From contig NZ_VFOL01000001.1 of NCBI RefSeq assembly GCF_006716065.1, forward strand, positions 2,046,001 to 2,110,000: 64,000 bases of DNA, written 5' to 3'. Source of the stretch: Salinispora arenicola. GTDB lineage: Bacteria; Actinomycetota; Actinomycetes; Mycobacteriales; Micromonosporaceae. The position numbers and the translations under genes were made by a program. The notes below the pieces were generated by a model, which was not told the DNA's origin, searched no databases, and saw only the letters and a list, made by a program, of their open reading frames with translations. Positions 18,061-27,889 of the stretch are shown here, piece after piece. How positions within the stretch are numbered: position 1 is the stretch's first letter; each line of letters starts with the position of its first letter.

Positions 18061-19395
18061 GTGACCGACGTGCTCCCAGCCGGACCCGGCCGCTACCCGG
18101 CCGCCGCGCCGGCCTCCGAGGCCCTGTTCGCCCGCGCCCGCGCCCTCGTGCCCGGCGGGGTCAACTCCCCTGTCCGCGCGTTCCGTGCCGTCGGCGGCAC
18201 CCCGCGCTTCATGGTCCGAGGGGAGGGTCCATGGCTGTACGACGCCGACGGACGGCGCTACGTCGACCTGGTCTGCTCGTGGGGCCCCATGATCCTGGGG
18301 CACGCCCACCCCGCGGTGGTGGAGGCGCTGCACTCGGCCGCCGCGCTCGGCACCAGCTTCGGCGCCCCCACCCCGGGTGAGGTGGAGTTGGCCGCGGAGA
18401 TCGTCGACCGCACGCCCGTCGAGCAGGTACGTCTGGTCAGCTCGGGCACCGAGGCCACCATGTCGGCGATCCGGCTGGCCCGGGGCTGCACCGGCCGCGC
18501 CCGGATCATCAAGTTCGCCGGCTGCTACCACGGGCACTCGGACGCGCTGCTCGCCGCCGCCGGCTCCGGCGTCGCCACCTTCGGCCTGCCCGACTCGCCG
18601 GGTGTGACCGACGCGGCCGCCGGGGACACGATCGTGCTGCCGTACAACGATATTCAGGCAGTCGAGGCGGCGTTCGCCGCCGAGGGGCCACAGATCGCCG
18701 CGATCATCACCGAGGCCGCCGCCGGCAACATGGGTGTGGTGGCTCCTCGCGACGACTTCAACCAGCGACTCGCCGCCATCGCCCACGCCAACGGTGCACT
18801 GCTGATCGTTGATGAGGTCATGACCGGCTTCCGGGTCTCCCGAGCCGGGTGGCACGGCCTGGACGCCTGCCCGGCCGACCTGTGGACCTATGGCAAGGTC
18901 ATGGGTGGTGGCCTGCCCGCCGCCGCCTTCGGTGGCCGAGCGGAGATCATGGCACAACTGGCCCCCGCCGGTCCCGTCTACCAGGCCGGCACCCTCTCCG
19001 GTAACCCCCTCGCCTGCGCCGCCGGGCTCACCACACTGCGGCTCGCCGACGACGCCCTCTACCGCAGGCTGGACGACACGGCCGCCGTCGTGGGCCGGCT
19101 CGCCGGTGACGCCCTCGCCGCCGCCGGGGTGCCGCACCGGTTGTCGTACGCGGGCAACATGTTCTCGATCTTCTTCACCGACGCCGACGTGGTCGACTAC
19201 GCGAGCGCACGTACCCAGCAGGTGCCCGCGTTCACGGCGTTCTTCCACGCCATGCTCGAGGCCGGCGTCTACCTGCCGCCGAGCGCTTTCGAGTCGTGGT
19301 TCGTCTCAGCGGCGATCGACGACACCGCCCTGGAGCAGATCGCCGCGGCGCTGCCAGCGGCGGCAGCGGCAGCCGCGGCGGGTCACGGGGGGTGA
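18061..19395 (+). CDS. hemL: glutamate-1-semialdehyde 2,1-aminomutase
   Basis: 444-residue PLP enzyme of the C5 haem pathway that converts glutamate-1-semialdehyde to 5-aminolevulinate. Class III aminotransferase features are clear: the N-terminal [31 protein letters not shown], the PLP Asp region [11 protein letters not shown] and the Schiff-base lysine in [11 protein letters not shown] (Lys279). The C-terminus ends in an Ala-rich tail. GTG start. It overlaps the downstream phosphatase by 4 bp and heads a run of tightly coupled genes for cytochrome c assembly, a logical partner for haem supply. Confidence 0.93.
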   Translation: MTDVLPAGPGRYPAAAPASEALFARARALVPGGVNSPVRAFRAVGGTPRFMVRGEGPWLYDADGRRYVDLVCSWGPMILGHAHPAVVEALHSAAALGTSFGAPTPGEVELAAEIVDRTPVEQVRLVSSGTEATMSAIRLARGCTGRARIIKFAGCYHGHSDALLAAAGSGVATFGLPDSPGVTDAAAGDTIVLPYNDIQAVEAAFAAEGPQIAAIITEAAAGNMGVVAPRDDFNQRLAAIAHANGALLIVDEVMTGFRVSRAGWHGLDACPADLWTYGKVMGGGLPAAAFGGRAEIMAQLAPAGPVYQAGTLSGNPLACAAGLTTLRLADDALYRRLDDTAAVVGRLAGDALAAAGVPHRLSYAGNMFSIFFTDADVVDYASARTQQVPAFTAFFHAMLEAGVYLPPSAFESWFVSAAIDDTALEQIAAALPAAAAAAAAGHGG

Positions 19396-20048
19396 CGACG
19401 GTGAGCACAACTGTGGTGCACGTGCTGCGGCACGGCGAGGTGTACAACCCGGAAGGCATCCTGTACGGCCGGCTGCCGGGCTTCCGCCTGTCGGAGTTGG
19501 GCGTGCAGATGGCGAAGGCCGCCGCGCAGGGCGTCGCCGAGCGGCAGGTCGTGCATGTGGCCGCCAGCCCGCTGGAGCGCGCCCAGCAGACCGCCGAGCC
19601 GATCGCCGCGCAGTTCGGGCTGCCGGTCGGGGTGGACGAGCGGCTGATCGAGAGCGCCAACTGGTTCGAGGGCAAGAAGGTCTCGCCGGGTGACGGCTCG
19701 TTCCGCGACCCGCGCAACTGGTGGGTGCTACGGGATCCGGTCACCCCGTCCTGGGGCGAGGCGTACCGGGCCATCGCGGAGCGGATGTTCGCCGCCCTGC
19801 AGGCCGCCCGGGTGGCCGCGGAGGGCAGGGAGGCGGTGCTCGTCTCCCACCAACTGCCGATCTGGACGCTGCGCCGCTATGTCGAGCGCAAGCGCCTCTG
19901 GCACGACCCGCGCAAGCGGCAGTGCGGGCTGGCCAGCCTCACCACCTTCCACTTCGAGGGGGCGAAGGTGGTCGGGATCGGCTACTCCGAGCCGGCCGCC
20001 CACCTGATCGCGATGTCGCCGACGGCCCGGACGGCCAAGGGGGCCTGA
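19392..20048 (+). CDS. histidine phosphatase family (phosphoglycerate mutase-like)
   Basis: 218 residues. The catalytic LRHGE motif lies close to the N-terminus ([15 protein letters not shown]), the second phosphate-binding Arg in [12 protein letters not shown], and the second His in LVSHQLPIW. The start is the GTG that overlaps the hemL stop, with a second GTG 9 nt later. The product is soluble; the substrate is unknown. In actinobacteria this gene commonly sits between hemL and the thioredoxin-like lipoprotein of the Ccs operon, as here. Confidence 0.85.
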   Translation: MTTVSTTVVHVLRHGEVYNPEGILYGRLPGFRLSELGVQMAKAAAQGVAERQVVHVAASPLERAQQTAEPIAAQFGLPVGVDERLIESANWFEGKKVSPGDGSFRDPRNWWVLRDPVTPSWGEAYRAIAERMFAALQAARVAAEGREAVLVSHQLPIWTLRRYVERKRLWHDPRKRQCGLASLTTFHFEGAKVVGIGYSEPAAHLIAMSPTARTAKGA

Positions 20049-20623
20049 TGAACGCCCGGAGGTGGGCCGTCGGCCTGCTCGCCACCGTGGCCGTGGTGGC
20101 GCTCGCCGCCTGCGCCACCCCGGAGTGGGGGAAGGCCTGCGGTGCCAACGCCGACGGCGTCATCGAGTGCGCCCCGGATCAGCGTTCCGCCGCTCCGAAG
20201 CTGGCCGGCGAGCTACTCGACGGCGGCAGCTACGACGTGGTGAAGGACCGCGGGCAGGTGGTGGTCGTCAACTTCTGGGGCTCGTGGTGCGCGCCCTGCC
20301 GGGCGGAAGCCGACGATCTGGAGGCCACCTACCAGGCCACCAGGGGTGCGGGGGTGACCTTCCTCGGCATCAACGTGCAGGACAGCCGGGACAAGGCGAT
20401 CGCGTTCGAGGAAGGTCGGGTCACCTACCCGAGCCTGTTCGATCCCGGTAGCCGACTGGCGTTGGAACTGGACATCCCACCGAACACCATCCCCGCGACC
20501 GTCGTGCTGGACCGGGACGGGCGGATCGCGGCGGTGATCCGGGCCGCCGTCAAGCAACAGGGTCTCCAGCCGATCGTCGAGCGGATCGCCGCGGAGTCGC
20601 CCCCGCCAACCGGCGACCGCTGA
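20048..20623 (+). CDS. TlpA/ResA-like thiol-disulfide lipoprotein
   Basis: 191 residues. A lipoprotein signal with lipobox LAAC (Cys22) anchors it to the outer face of the membrane. The thioredoxin fold contains WCAPC at 80-84 and the cis-Pro segment NTIPATVVLD. It probably reduces apocytochrome c haem-binding cysteines using electrons passed by CcdA, encoded next. Two extra Cys (31 and 41) in the linker are unusual. ATGA overlap with the preceding gene, and its stop meets the ccdA start, indicating a coupled operon. Confidence 0.88.
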   Translation: MNARRWAVGLLATVAVVALAACATPEWGKACGANADGVIECAPDQRSAAPKLAGELLDGGSYDVVKDRGQVVVVNFWGSWCAPCRAEADDLEATYQATRGAGVTFLGINVQDSRDKAIAFEEGRVTYPSLFDPGSRLALELDIPPNTIPATVVLDRDGRIAAVIRAAVKQQGLQPIVERIAAESPPPTGDR

Positions 20624-21480
20624 TGGGCGACACGTTCCGGGAGATCGCGCAGTCCGGCCCGCTGCTGCTCGCCGTCGGCGCGGCGGCGCTGGCCGGGCTG
20701 GTCAGCTTTCTGTCGCCGTGTGTCCTGCCGCTGATGCCCGGCTACCTGTCCTACGTGACCGGCCTGGCCGGTGCCGACCTGGAGGGCAGGGGGGCGGGCG
20801 ACGACTCCCACCACTCGCCCCCGGTAGCGCGCGGAGCCCCGGCCGACGCCGCCGGGACAGTCGCGGTGCGGGAGCGGACCGCCCGGGGGGCGACCGCCGC
20901 CGTCAAGGGCCGGGTGCTCGCCGGCACGATGCTCTTCATCGCCGGCTTCACGGTCGTCTTCACCGCCACCGCGGTCCTGGTTTCCACGGTCGGCCAGGTT
21001 TTCTTCGCCTACGAGCGGACGTTGGAGATCGTCATCGGTGGCGTGGTCGTGCTGCTCGGCCTGGGCTACCTCGGCGTGGTCCCGGGGCTGCAGCGTGAGC
21101 TGCGAATCCAACGGCTGCCAGCCGCCGGGCTGCTCGGCGCGCCCGTGCTCGGCGCGGTCTTCGCGCTCAGCTGGCTGCCCTGCACCGGCCCGACCCTCGG
21201 TGCGGTGATGGGCATGGCCCTCGTCGACGGGCAGACCAACCGGGCGGTGGTGCTGGCCGTGGCGTACTGCCTCGGGCTGGGGATACCGTTCGTCGTCTTC
21301 GGGCTGGGGTTCCAACGCCTGCTCGGGGTCTTCCGCGCGGTTCGCCGTAACAGCCGGTGGGTCACCCGGATCGGTGGTGGGCTGCTGATCCTGATCGGCC
21401 TCGCGCTCGTCACCGGTGGGTGGACCAGCTTCGTGACCCTGTTGCAGACCACCTTCGGGACGGGCGAGGTGAGCATCTGA
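20623..21480 (+). CDS. ccdA: CcdA-type transmembrane electron carrier
   Basis: 285 residues, six or seven membrane segments. The redox cysteine motifs are visible: FLSPCVLPLMPGY in TM1 and SWLPCTGPTLGA in TM4. A hydrophilic insert of about 45 residues separates the first and second helices. It passes reducing power from cytosolic thioredoxin to the TlpA-like lipoprotein for cytochrome c maturation. Start ATG at 20623 and stop overlapping the next ATG keep it in a coupled operon with tlpA and resB. Confidence 0.9.
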   Translation: MGDTFREIAQSGPLLLAVGAAALAGLVSFLSPCVLPLMPGYLSYVTGLAGADLEGRGAGDDSHHSPPVARGAPADAAGTVAVRERTARGATAAVKGRVLAGTMLFIAGFTVVFTATAVLVSTVGQVFFAYERTLEIVIGGVVVLLGLGYLGVVPGLQRELRIQRLPAAGLLGAPVLGAVFALSWLPCTGPTLGAVMGMALVDGQTNRAVVLAVAYCLGLGIPFVVFGLGFQRLLGVFRAVRRNSRWVTRIGGGLLILIGLALVTGGWTSFVTLLQTTFGTGEVSI

Positions 21481-23099
21481 TGACGGTCACCGACGATCGG
21501 CCGGCTCCACCGACCGAGGCGCCCCGACGTCGCCCCAACCCGGTTCTGGCGCTGCTGCGTAACTCGTGGCGGCAGCTCACCAGCATGCGTACGGCGCTGG
21601 TGCTGCTCTTCCTCCTGGCCATCGCCGCGATCCCCGGCTCGGTCCTGCCGCAGCGCGGCGTCAATCCCGAGGACGTCCGGGACTACTTCGTCGCATACCC
21701 CGACCTGGCGCCGGTGCTGGACCGGCTCGGCGCCTTCGAGGTGTTCGGCTCGGTCTGGTTCTCGGCCATCTACCTGCTGCTGTTCACCTCGCTGGTCGGC
21801 TGCATCACGCCCCGGCTGCGCGACCACGCCCGCGCCCTGCGGTCGAAGCCCCCGGTGGCACCGAAGCGGCTGGACCGGCTGCCGCAGCACGCCGAGTTCG
21901 TGGCCCCGGCCGACGGCGTGGACACGATCGTGACCCAACTGCGTCGCCGCCGCTGGCGCGTGGAGGTACGCGGCGACGAGGTCTCCGCCGAGAAGGGCTA
22001 CCTGAAGGAGACCGGCAACCTGCTCTTCCATACCTCGTTGGTGGTGGTGCTCATCGGCGTCGCCCTCGGCTCCTGGTACGGCTGGAGTGGCAACCGCATC
22101 GTGGTCGCCGGCGCGGACCACGCCTTCTGCAACACGCAGCAGCAGTACGCCGAGACGTCGTTCGGCCCCCGGGTGGGCAGCGCCGACCTGCCCCGGTTCT
22201 GCCTGCAACTGGACGACTTCGAGGCGAGGTTCCTGGAGTCCAACGGTCAGCCGGAGTTCTTCAACGCCAGGGTGACCGTGGACGAGAACGGCGGCACACC
22301 CCGCCCGGCCGAGTTCTCGGTGAACTCGCCGCTGCGGCTGGACGGGGCGAACGTCTACCTGCTCGGCCACGGGTACGCGCCGGTGGTCCGCTACACCGAC
22401 CGGTTCGGCCGTAGCCAGACCAGCCCCCACCCCTTTCTGACCACCGGGGACGTCGGATTGACCGGGGAGGGGCTGGCGGCCTTCCCGGATGCGAACGTCG
22501 ACCCGGTCACCGGCGAGCGAGACCCGGAGCTCCAGATGGCCTTCAGCGGCCTCTATCTGCCCACGGCTCCGCAGGAGGCCCCGTTCGTCCGTTCCGAGTT
22601 CCCGACCGAGCGCAACCCGATGCTCAGTCTCGTCGCGTACCGGGGCAACCTGGGTCTGGACGCCGGTATCCCGGGCTCGGTGTACGAGCTGGACCAGCAG
22701 CAGGTCGACGCCGGCAGGGTCAAGGAGGTCGGCACCAAGCTCCTCCAGGTCGGTGGGGTCTGGACCCTGGACGACGGCACCACGCTGGAGTTCCTGGGCA
22801 CCGAGCCGTACGTCGTCCTGTCCGTGCGCCACGACCCTGGCTCGACGCTGCTGCTGGTCAGCTCCGGCACGCTGCTGCTGGGCCTGATGGGCTCACTCTT
22901 CGGCCGGCGACGGCGGGTGTTTTTCCGGGTGATCCCGGACGACCCCGCGGATCGATCTTCGACGCACGGTAGTAGTTTGGTCGAGGCCGGCGGCCTGCCG
23001 CGCGCCGACTATCCCGGGTTCGCCGACGAGTTCGCGCGGCTTGTGGCCGCGGTCCGCGGCGACGGGCCGACCCCGATGATCGGGCCGGAGCGCGAGTAG
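21480..23099 (+). CDS. resB: ResB-like cytochrome c synthesis protein
   Basis: 539 residues. Three N-terminal TM helices (ALVLLFLLAIAAIPGSV; WFSAIYLLLFTSLVGCI; LLFHTSLVVVLIGVALG), a large extracytoplasmic domain (about 210-450) and a last TM near 465 (LLLVSSGTLLLGLMGSLF). This is the ResB/Ccs1 layout; with the next protein it forms the System II cytochrome c synthase. A Pro-rich cytosolic N-terminus of about 20 residues precedes TM1. The ATG overlaps the ccdA stop. Confidence 0.9.
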   Translation: MTVTDDRPAPPTEAPRRRPNPVLALLRNSWRQLTSMRTALVLLFLLAIAAIPGSVLPQRGVNPEDVRDYFVAYPDLAPVLDRLGAFEVFGSVWFSAIYLLLFTSLVGCITPRLRDHARALRSKPPVAPKRLDRLPQHAEFVAPADGVDTIVTQLRRRRWRVEVRGDEVSAEKGYLKETGNLLFHTSLVVVLIGVALGSWYGWSGNRIVVAGADHAFCNTQQQYAETSFGPRVGSADLPRFCLQLDDFEARFLESNGQPEFFNARVTVDENGGTPRPAEFSVNSPLRLDGANVYLLGHGYAPVVRYTDRFGRSQTSPHPFLTTGDVGLTGEGLAAFPDANVDPVTGERDPELQMAFSGLYLPTAPQEAPFVRSEFPTERNPMLSLVAYRGNLGLDAGIPGSVYELDQQQVDAGRVKEVGTKLLQVGGVWTLDDGTTLEFLGTEPYVVLSVRHDPGSTLLLVSSGTLLLGLMGSLFGRRRRVFFRVIPDDPADRSSTHGSSLVEAGGLPRADYPGFADEFARLVAAVRGDGPTPMIGPERE

Positions 23100-23106
23100 G
23101 AGCCGA

Positions 23107-24102
23107 GTGATGTCCGTACTCTCCGACCAGCTGGTGACGGTCGCGGTCCTTGCCTATCTGGTGGCGATGATCGGTCACGCCGTCGAGTACGCGCTGGGCA
23201 ACGCCCGGGTCCGGGTCGGCACACCGGCCCGCGAACTGGTCGGCGCCGGCGTTGGGGCATCCGGCGACGGTGGCTCCGGGCCGGAGCCGGCCGTCGCAGG
23301 TGCGACCGCTGCCGAGCGGACCGTCGCCGAGCGGACCGTCGCGCGGGCCCGCGCGGCCGGTCTGGGCGCCGTCGCCGTGACCGTGGTGGCCGCCCTGCTG
23401 CACCTTGGCGCGCTCATCGCCCGCGGGGTCGCCGCCGACCGGATGCCCTGGGGCAACATGTACGAGTTCGTGCTGACGGTCTCCTTCATCGGGGTCGCCG
23501 GCTGGCTCGTCGTGCTGTGGAAGCGCCCCACGCTGCGCCGGCTCGGGCTGTTCCTGACCCTGGTGATGATGCTGCTGGTGGCCATCGCCGAGCTGGTGCT
23601 CTACACCCCGGTCGTGCCGCTGGTGCCGGCGCTCAACTCGTACTGGTTCATCATCCACGTCGCCACGATCGTGTTCAGCTCCGGCATCTTCCTGCTGGGT
23701 GTGGTGCCGGCGGCCGCGTACCTGATGCGGGCCGGGTACGAGCAGGGCCGGCGCAGCTTCCCCTACCTGCTGGCGAAGCGGATGCCGGCCGCGGCGGCCC
23801 TGGAGCGGCTGACCTTCGTGCTGCACGCCTTCTCGTTCCCGATCTTCACCTTCGCGGTGATCGCCGGTGCGATCTGGGCCGAGGCGGCGTGGGGTCGCCC
23901 GTGGGGTTGGGACCCGAAGGAGACCTGGGCGTTCATCTCCTGGGTGGTGTACGCCGGCTACCTGCACGCCCGGGCCACCCCGAGCGTTCGGCGTAACGTG
24001 GCCACCTGGCTCGCCGTGCTGGGCTTCCTCACCGTGCTGATGAACCTGTTCGGCGTGAACATCTTCTTTGAGGGTCTGCACTCCTACGGCGGCCTCGACT
24101 GA
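23107..24102 (+). CDS. ccsB: CcsB/ResC cytochrome c assembly haem transporter
   Basis: 331 residues with eight or so TM helices. The haem-handling Trp-rich loop WGWDPKETWAFISW is at about 270-283, and the flanking histidines (for example in ALLHLGAL and VLHAFSFPIF) fit the haem ligands of the CcsA/CcsB family. It exports haem and, with ResB, attaches it to apocytochromes. GTG then ATG are both possible starts. It ends the Ccs cluster; mqnL follows after 84 bp. Confidence 0.9.
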   Translation: MMSVLSDQLVTVAVLAYLVAMIGHAVEYALGNARVRVGTPARELVGAGVGASGDGGSGPEPAVAGATAAERTVAERTVARARAAGLGAVAVTVVAALLHLGALIARGVAADRMPWGNMYEFVLTVSFIGVAGWLVVLWKRPTLRRLGLFLTLVMMLLVAIAELVLYTPVVPLVPALNSYWFIIHVATIVFSSGIFLLGVVPAAAYLMRAGYEQGRRSFPYLLAKRMPAAAALERLTFVLHAFSFPIFTFAVIAGAIWAEAAWGRPWGWDPKETWAFISWVVYAGYLHARATPSVRRNVATWLAVLGFLTVLMNLFGVNIFFEGLHSYGGLD

Positions 24103-24186
24103 CCCCACCGCGCGGCACCGTGCTCGAGGTCCCTCTCCCGCACCCCGGCTGGGGTGGTGGGCCGGGCGGTGGGGGAGACTTACGGT

Positions 24187-25647
24187 ATGGCGGCTCGTGG
24201 CTTTCCGTACTCCGATCTGAAGGACTTCCTGGCGGCGCTGGAGCGCGCGGGTGAGCTGCGGCGGGTGGACGTCCCGGTGGATCCGACGCTGGAGTTGGCC
24301 GAGGTCGTCACCCGAACGGTCCGCGCCGGCGGCCCGGCACTGGTCTTCGAGCGGCCCACCCGCGGCGAGATGCCGGTGGCGATCAACCTGTTCGGCACGG
24401 AGAAGCGGATGGCGATGGCGCTCGGCGTCGAGTCGCTGGACGAGATCGGCGCGCGGATCGGTGCGTTGATCCGGCCGGAGTTGCCGGTCGGCTGGTCCGG
24501 CATCCGCGAGGGCCTCGGCAAGGTCATGCAGCTCAAGTCGGTGCCGCCACGCAAGGTGAAGACCGCGCCCTGCCAGCAGGTGGTGTACCGGGGCGACGAC
24601 GTCGACCTGACCCGGCTGCCCGGCCTGCAGGTGTGGCCCGGTGACGGCGGCGTCTTCCACAACTACGGGTTGACCCACACCAAGCATCCCGAGACCGGCG
24701 CACGCAACCTCGGCCTCTACCGGCTTCAGCAGCACAGTCGGAACACGCTGGGCATGCACTGGCAGATCCACAAGGACTCCACCGCCCATCACGCGGTCGC
24801 CGAGCGGCTCGGCCAGCGGCTGCCGGTGGCCATCGCGATCGGCTGCGACCCGGTGATCTCGTACGCCGCGAGCGCCCCGCTTCCCGGTGACATCGACGAA
24901 TACCTGTTCGCGGGCTTCCTGCGCGGTGAACGGGTCGAGATGGTCGACTGCCTGACCGTTCCGCTCCAGGTGCCAGCGCATGCCCAGGTGGTGCTCGAGG
25001 GGTACCTCGAGCCCGGCGAGCGGCTGCCCGAGGGGCCGTTCGGTGATCACACCGGCTACTACACGCCGATCGAGCCGTTCCCGGTTCTGCACGTCGAGAC
25101 GATGACCATGCAGCGCAATCCGGTCTACCACTCGATCATCACCTCGAAGCCGCCGCAGGAGGACCATGGCCTGGGCAAGGCCACCGAGCGAATCTTCCAG
25201 CCGCTGCTGAAGCTGCTCATCCCGGACATCGTCGACTACGACCTGCCCGCCGCCGGGGTCTTCCACAACTGCGCGATCGTGTCGATTCGCAAGCGCTACC
25301 CAAAGCACGCGCAGAAGGTCATGAGTGCGATCTGGGGCGCGCACCTGATGTCGATGACCAAGCTGATCGTGATCGTGGACGAGGACTGCGACGTGCACGA
25401 CTACAACGAGGTTGCCTTCCGGGCGTTCGGCAACGTCGACTACGCCCGGGACCTGCTGCTCACCGAAGGGCCGGTGGACCATCTGGACCACGCTTCGTAC
25501 CAGCAGTTCTGGGGCGGTAAGGCCGGCGTCGACGCCACCCGCAAGCTTCCGGGGGAGGGCTACACCCGGGGCTGGCCCGAGGAGTTGACCATGACGCCCG
25601 AGGTGGTGTCGTTGGTCGACAAGCGCTGGAAGGAGTACGGCATCTGA
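24187..25647 (+). CDS. mqnL: UbiD-family decarboxylase (menaquinone, MqnL)
   Basis: 486-residue prenylated-FMN-dependent decarboxylase. Landmarks: GVFHNYGLTHTKHPETGARNLGLYR near 155, the catalytic-region segment EGPFGDHTGYYTP near 285 (Glu/Arg/Glu set of UbiD) and the GVFHNCAIVSIRKRYP segment near 355. In the futalosine pathway the UbiD homologue removes the carboxylate after prenylation of 1,4-dihydroxy-6-naphthoate. I chose ATG 24187; the frame is open 11 codons further. It overlaps mqnP, and mqnM follows closely, the same trio as in Streptomyces. Confidence 0.88.
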   Translation: MAARGFPYSDLKDFLAALERAGELRRVDVPVDPTLELAEVVTRTVRAGGPALVFERPTRGEMPVAINLFGTEKRMAMALGVESLDEIGARIGALIRPELPVGWSGIREGLGKVMQLKSVPPRKVKTAPCQQVVYRGDDVDLTRLPGLQVWPGDGGVFHNYGLTHTKHPETGARNLGLYRLQQHSRNTLGMHWQIHKDSTAHHAVAERLGQRLPVAIAIGCDPVISYAASAPLPGDIDEYLFAGFLRGERVEMVDCLTVPLQVPAHAQVVLEGYLEPGERLPEGPFGDHTGYYTPIEPFPVLHVETMTMQRNPVYHSIITSKPPQEDHGLGKATERIFQPLLKLLIPDIVDYDLPAAGVFHNCAIVSIRKRYPKHAQKVMSAIWGAHLMSMTKLIVIVDEDCDVHDYNEVAFRAFGNVDYARDLLLTEGPVDHLDHASYQQFWGGKAGVDATRKLPGEGYTRGWPEELTMTPEVVSLVDKRWKEYGI

Positions 25648-26597
25648 TGGCCGGCCCTCCCGACCCGGGCGATCTCGCCGTCTCGGTCCGTGAGTCACCC
25701 GCCGGGGTGGGCTCGCGGGGGCGGGTCCGGGCGTTCCTCGACCTCGTGGCGATCGAGCACTCCGTGTTCGCGCTGCCCTTCGCGTACCTGTCCGCCCTGA
25801 CCGCGATGCAGGTCACGGGTGGCCGGGTCCGCTGGATCGATCTGCTGCTGGTCACGGTGGCGATGGTCGGGGCACGGACGTTCGCGATGGCCGCCAACCG
25901 GATCCTGGACCGGCGGGTCGACGCGCTGAATCCGCGTACCGCCAATCGGGAACTGGTCACCGGGGCGGTGAGTCCGCGCACGGCCTGGGCCGGCGCGGGC
26001 GTCGCCCTCGTGGTCTTCCTGGCCGCCGCCGCGCTGCTCAACCCGCTCTGCCTGGTGCTGGCGCCACTCGCGGTCGTGCCACTGGTCGGCTACCCGTACG
26101 CCAAGCGGTTCACCAACTGGCCGCACGCGGTGCTGGCGGTGGCGCAGGCGGTTGGCCCGGTCGGGGCGTGGCTCGCGGTGACCGGTACCTTCGTCGGCTC
26201 CGGCCCGGCCTGGCTGCTCGGCGTGGCGGTCGGCCTGTGGATCGGCGGGTTCGACCTGATCTACGCCTGCCAGGACGCCGAGGTGGACCGGGAGATCGGT
26301 GTGCACAGCGTCCCAGCCCGGTACGGGCTGCGCTTCGCGCTGCGCGCCTCCACCACCGCGCACGTGGTGACCTTCGGGTTGTTCGCCTGGTTCGGGGTCA
26401 TGGTCGGCTTTGGCTGGCTCTGGTGGATAGGGCTGGCGCTGACCGCGGTTGCCTTCGCCTACCAGCACGTGGTGGTGAGCCCGACCGACCTGAGCCGGGT
26501 CAACCGGGCCTTCTTCACCGCGAACGGCTTCGTCGGTATCGCGCTCTTCGGCTTCGCGCTGCTGGACCTGGTGCTCCGCCTCGGCCTGCGGCCCTGA
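25647..26597 (+). CDS. mqnP: UbiA-family prenyltransferase (MqnP)
   Basis: 316 residues, eight to nine TM helices. The first Asp-rich motif is NRILDRRVDALNPRT (near 90-104) and the second DAEVDREIG (near 212-220); both bind Mg-diphosphate. It attaches the polyprenyl tail to the naphthoate head group in the futalosine pathway. The 25 N-terminal residues are a hydrophilic extension. The ATG overlaps the mqnL stop. Assignment rests on family plus the mqnL-P-M arrangement. Confidence 0.88.
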   Translation: MAGPPDPGDLAVSVRESPAGVGSRGRVRAFLDLVAIEHSVFALPFAYLSALTAMQVTGGRVRWIDLLLVTVAMVGARTFAMAANRILDRRVDALNPRTANRELVTGAVSPRTAWAGAGVALVVFLAAAALLNPLCLVLAPLAVVPLVGYPYAKRFTNWPHAVLAVAQAVGPVGAWLAVTGTFVGSGPAWLLGVAVGLWIGGFDLIYACQDAEVDREIGVHSVPARYGLRFALRASTTAHVVTFGLFAWFGVMVGFGWLWWIGLALTAVAFAYQHVVVSPTDLSRVNRAFFTANGFVGIALFGFALLDLVLRLGLRP

Positions 26598-26656
26598 CCA
26601 TCCGGACCCCCGGGGGCGCCCGCCGGCGGCCGAGGGCGACCAGGCAGGCTGGGACC

Positions 26657-27286
26657 ATGCGTGAACCATGGGTGGTCGGCGTCTCTGGTGCCTCCGGCAC
26701 GCCGTACGCGGCTGCTGTCGTGCGGGCGTTGCTCGACGCAGGGCAAGCCGTGGACCTGATCGTGTCCCGGGCAGCCCGACTGACCATCCTCGACGAGACC
26801 GGTCAACCGTTTCGCGACGGGCACTGGGCGGATGATCTCGCCACCTGGCTGGGGCGCGACCTGAGCGGAACCGACGTCCGGCACTGGCCGGCCGGGGATC
26901 TCGCTGCCGGGCCGAGCAGCGGTTCCTACCGGGTACGCGGGATGGCAGTCGTCCCGGCGAGCACGGCGGCGTGTGCGGGGATTTCGATCGGGCTCTCCAA
27001 GGACCTGTTGCAACGGGCGGCCGAGGTCAACCTGAAGGAGCGCCGCCCGGTGGTGGTCGTGCCCCGGGAGACACCGGTGACCCGCAGTCACCTGGAGCAC
27101 CTGATCGCGCTGCACGACGCCGGCGCGGTGGTGCTGCCCGCCAGCCCTGGTTTCTACGGGGCGGGGGCATCGGCCTCCGCTGCCCAGCTGGTCGACTTCG
27201 TTGCCGGCAAGGTGCTGGACACTCTGGGTGTGCCGCACACGCTCTTCAGGCGCTGGGCGGGCGAGTTGGGCGCGACGCACGGCTGA
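26657..27286 (+). CDS. mqnM: UbiX-family flavin prenyltransferase (MqnM)
   Basis: 209 residues. GVSGASGTPYA at 8-18 is the FMN-binding loop; VVPASTAACAGISIGLSKDLLQRAA and KERRPVVVVPRETP are the classic UbiX segments. It makes prenylated FMN, the cofactor of the UbiD enzyme encoded first in the operon. ATG 26657 is supported by homology starting immediately (MREPWVVGVSGASG). An insertion around 60-90 (GHWADDLATWLGRDLSG) lengthens the usual 190-residue protein. Confidence 0.88.
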   Translation: MREPWVVGVSGASGTPYAAAVVRALLDAGQAVDLIVSRAARLTILDETGQPFRDGHWADDLATWLGRDLSGTDVRHWPAGDLAAGPSSGSYRVRGMAVVPASTAACAGISIGLSKDLLQRAAEVNLKERRPVVVVPRETPVTRSHLEHLIALHDAGAVVLPASPGFYGAGASASAAQLVDFVAGKVLDTLGVPHTLFRRWAGELGATHG

Positions 27287-27351
27287 GCCGGCTGTCCGGG
27301 CCGGTGGCGGCGCGGAGCGGGACAGCTCCCGGTCACACGCCGACCATCACC

Positions 27352-27618
27352 TCAGTACATTCCGGCGTTGGCCGGACCGGGACCGGTCGGGGCGGCGGGG
27401 CCGTCGTTACGCGGCTTGTCCATGTCCCCCGCCTCGTCCAGCATTCCCTCCCCCTCGAGCAGAGCCCGAACCTCGGATTCCCGAAACCGGCGATGCCCGC
27501 CCGGAGTCCGGATGCTACCTATCCGGCCCGCCGCCGCCCACCTCGTCACAGTCTTCGGATCAACCCGAAACAGCGTGGCGACCTCACCCGGTGTCAGCAG
27601 GCGATCTCCAGTGTCCAC
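27352..27618 (-). CDS. bldC: BldC-like MerR-type DNA-binding regulator
   Basis: 88 residues. The core LLTPGEVATLFRVDPKTVTRWAAAG and GGHRRFRESEVRALL reproduces the BldC winged helix-turn-helix almost residue for residue. BldC controls the timing of development in Streptomyces. Start is the GTG at 27618 behind GAGGAGGGG; the longer open frame upstream has no BldC similarity. An acidic and Gly/Pro-rich tail of about 20 residues is a lineage-specific addition. It is convergent with mqnM. Confidence 0.9.
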   Translation of the reverse strand: MDTGDRLLTPGEVATLFRVDPKTVTRWAAAGRIGSIRTPGGHRRFRESEVRALLEGEGMLDEAGDMDKPRNDGPAAPTGPGPANAGMY

Positions 27619-27889
27619 AGCCCCCTCCTCGCATCGACGAAGCCCCCGGCTGAACACACTGCCCCCGGCCGGTGCGAGCCCAGAGCCGTCATAAGGGACG
27701 TATGCCAATTACAGCACCGACGGCCTGCCCTGTCCGCGAAACGCGAGAAAAGCACTGATCAGGAAGTTAGGCAATGCTACCGGCTGCGGGGCCCGGTTGC
27801 GGCTGGTTCGTCAACAATCATCGTCCGCGGGGCCGACCGTCGGGACCGGACGCCCAGCGGTGAGCCGGTGCGGCTAGGGTCTATAGTCC

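Noticed and set aside
22858..25698. Open frame of about 946 codons on the minus strand
   Set aside because: Exact antisense shadow of resB, ccsB and mqnL; composition is Arg/His/Gly-rich without any domain. The plus-strand genes are unmistakable.
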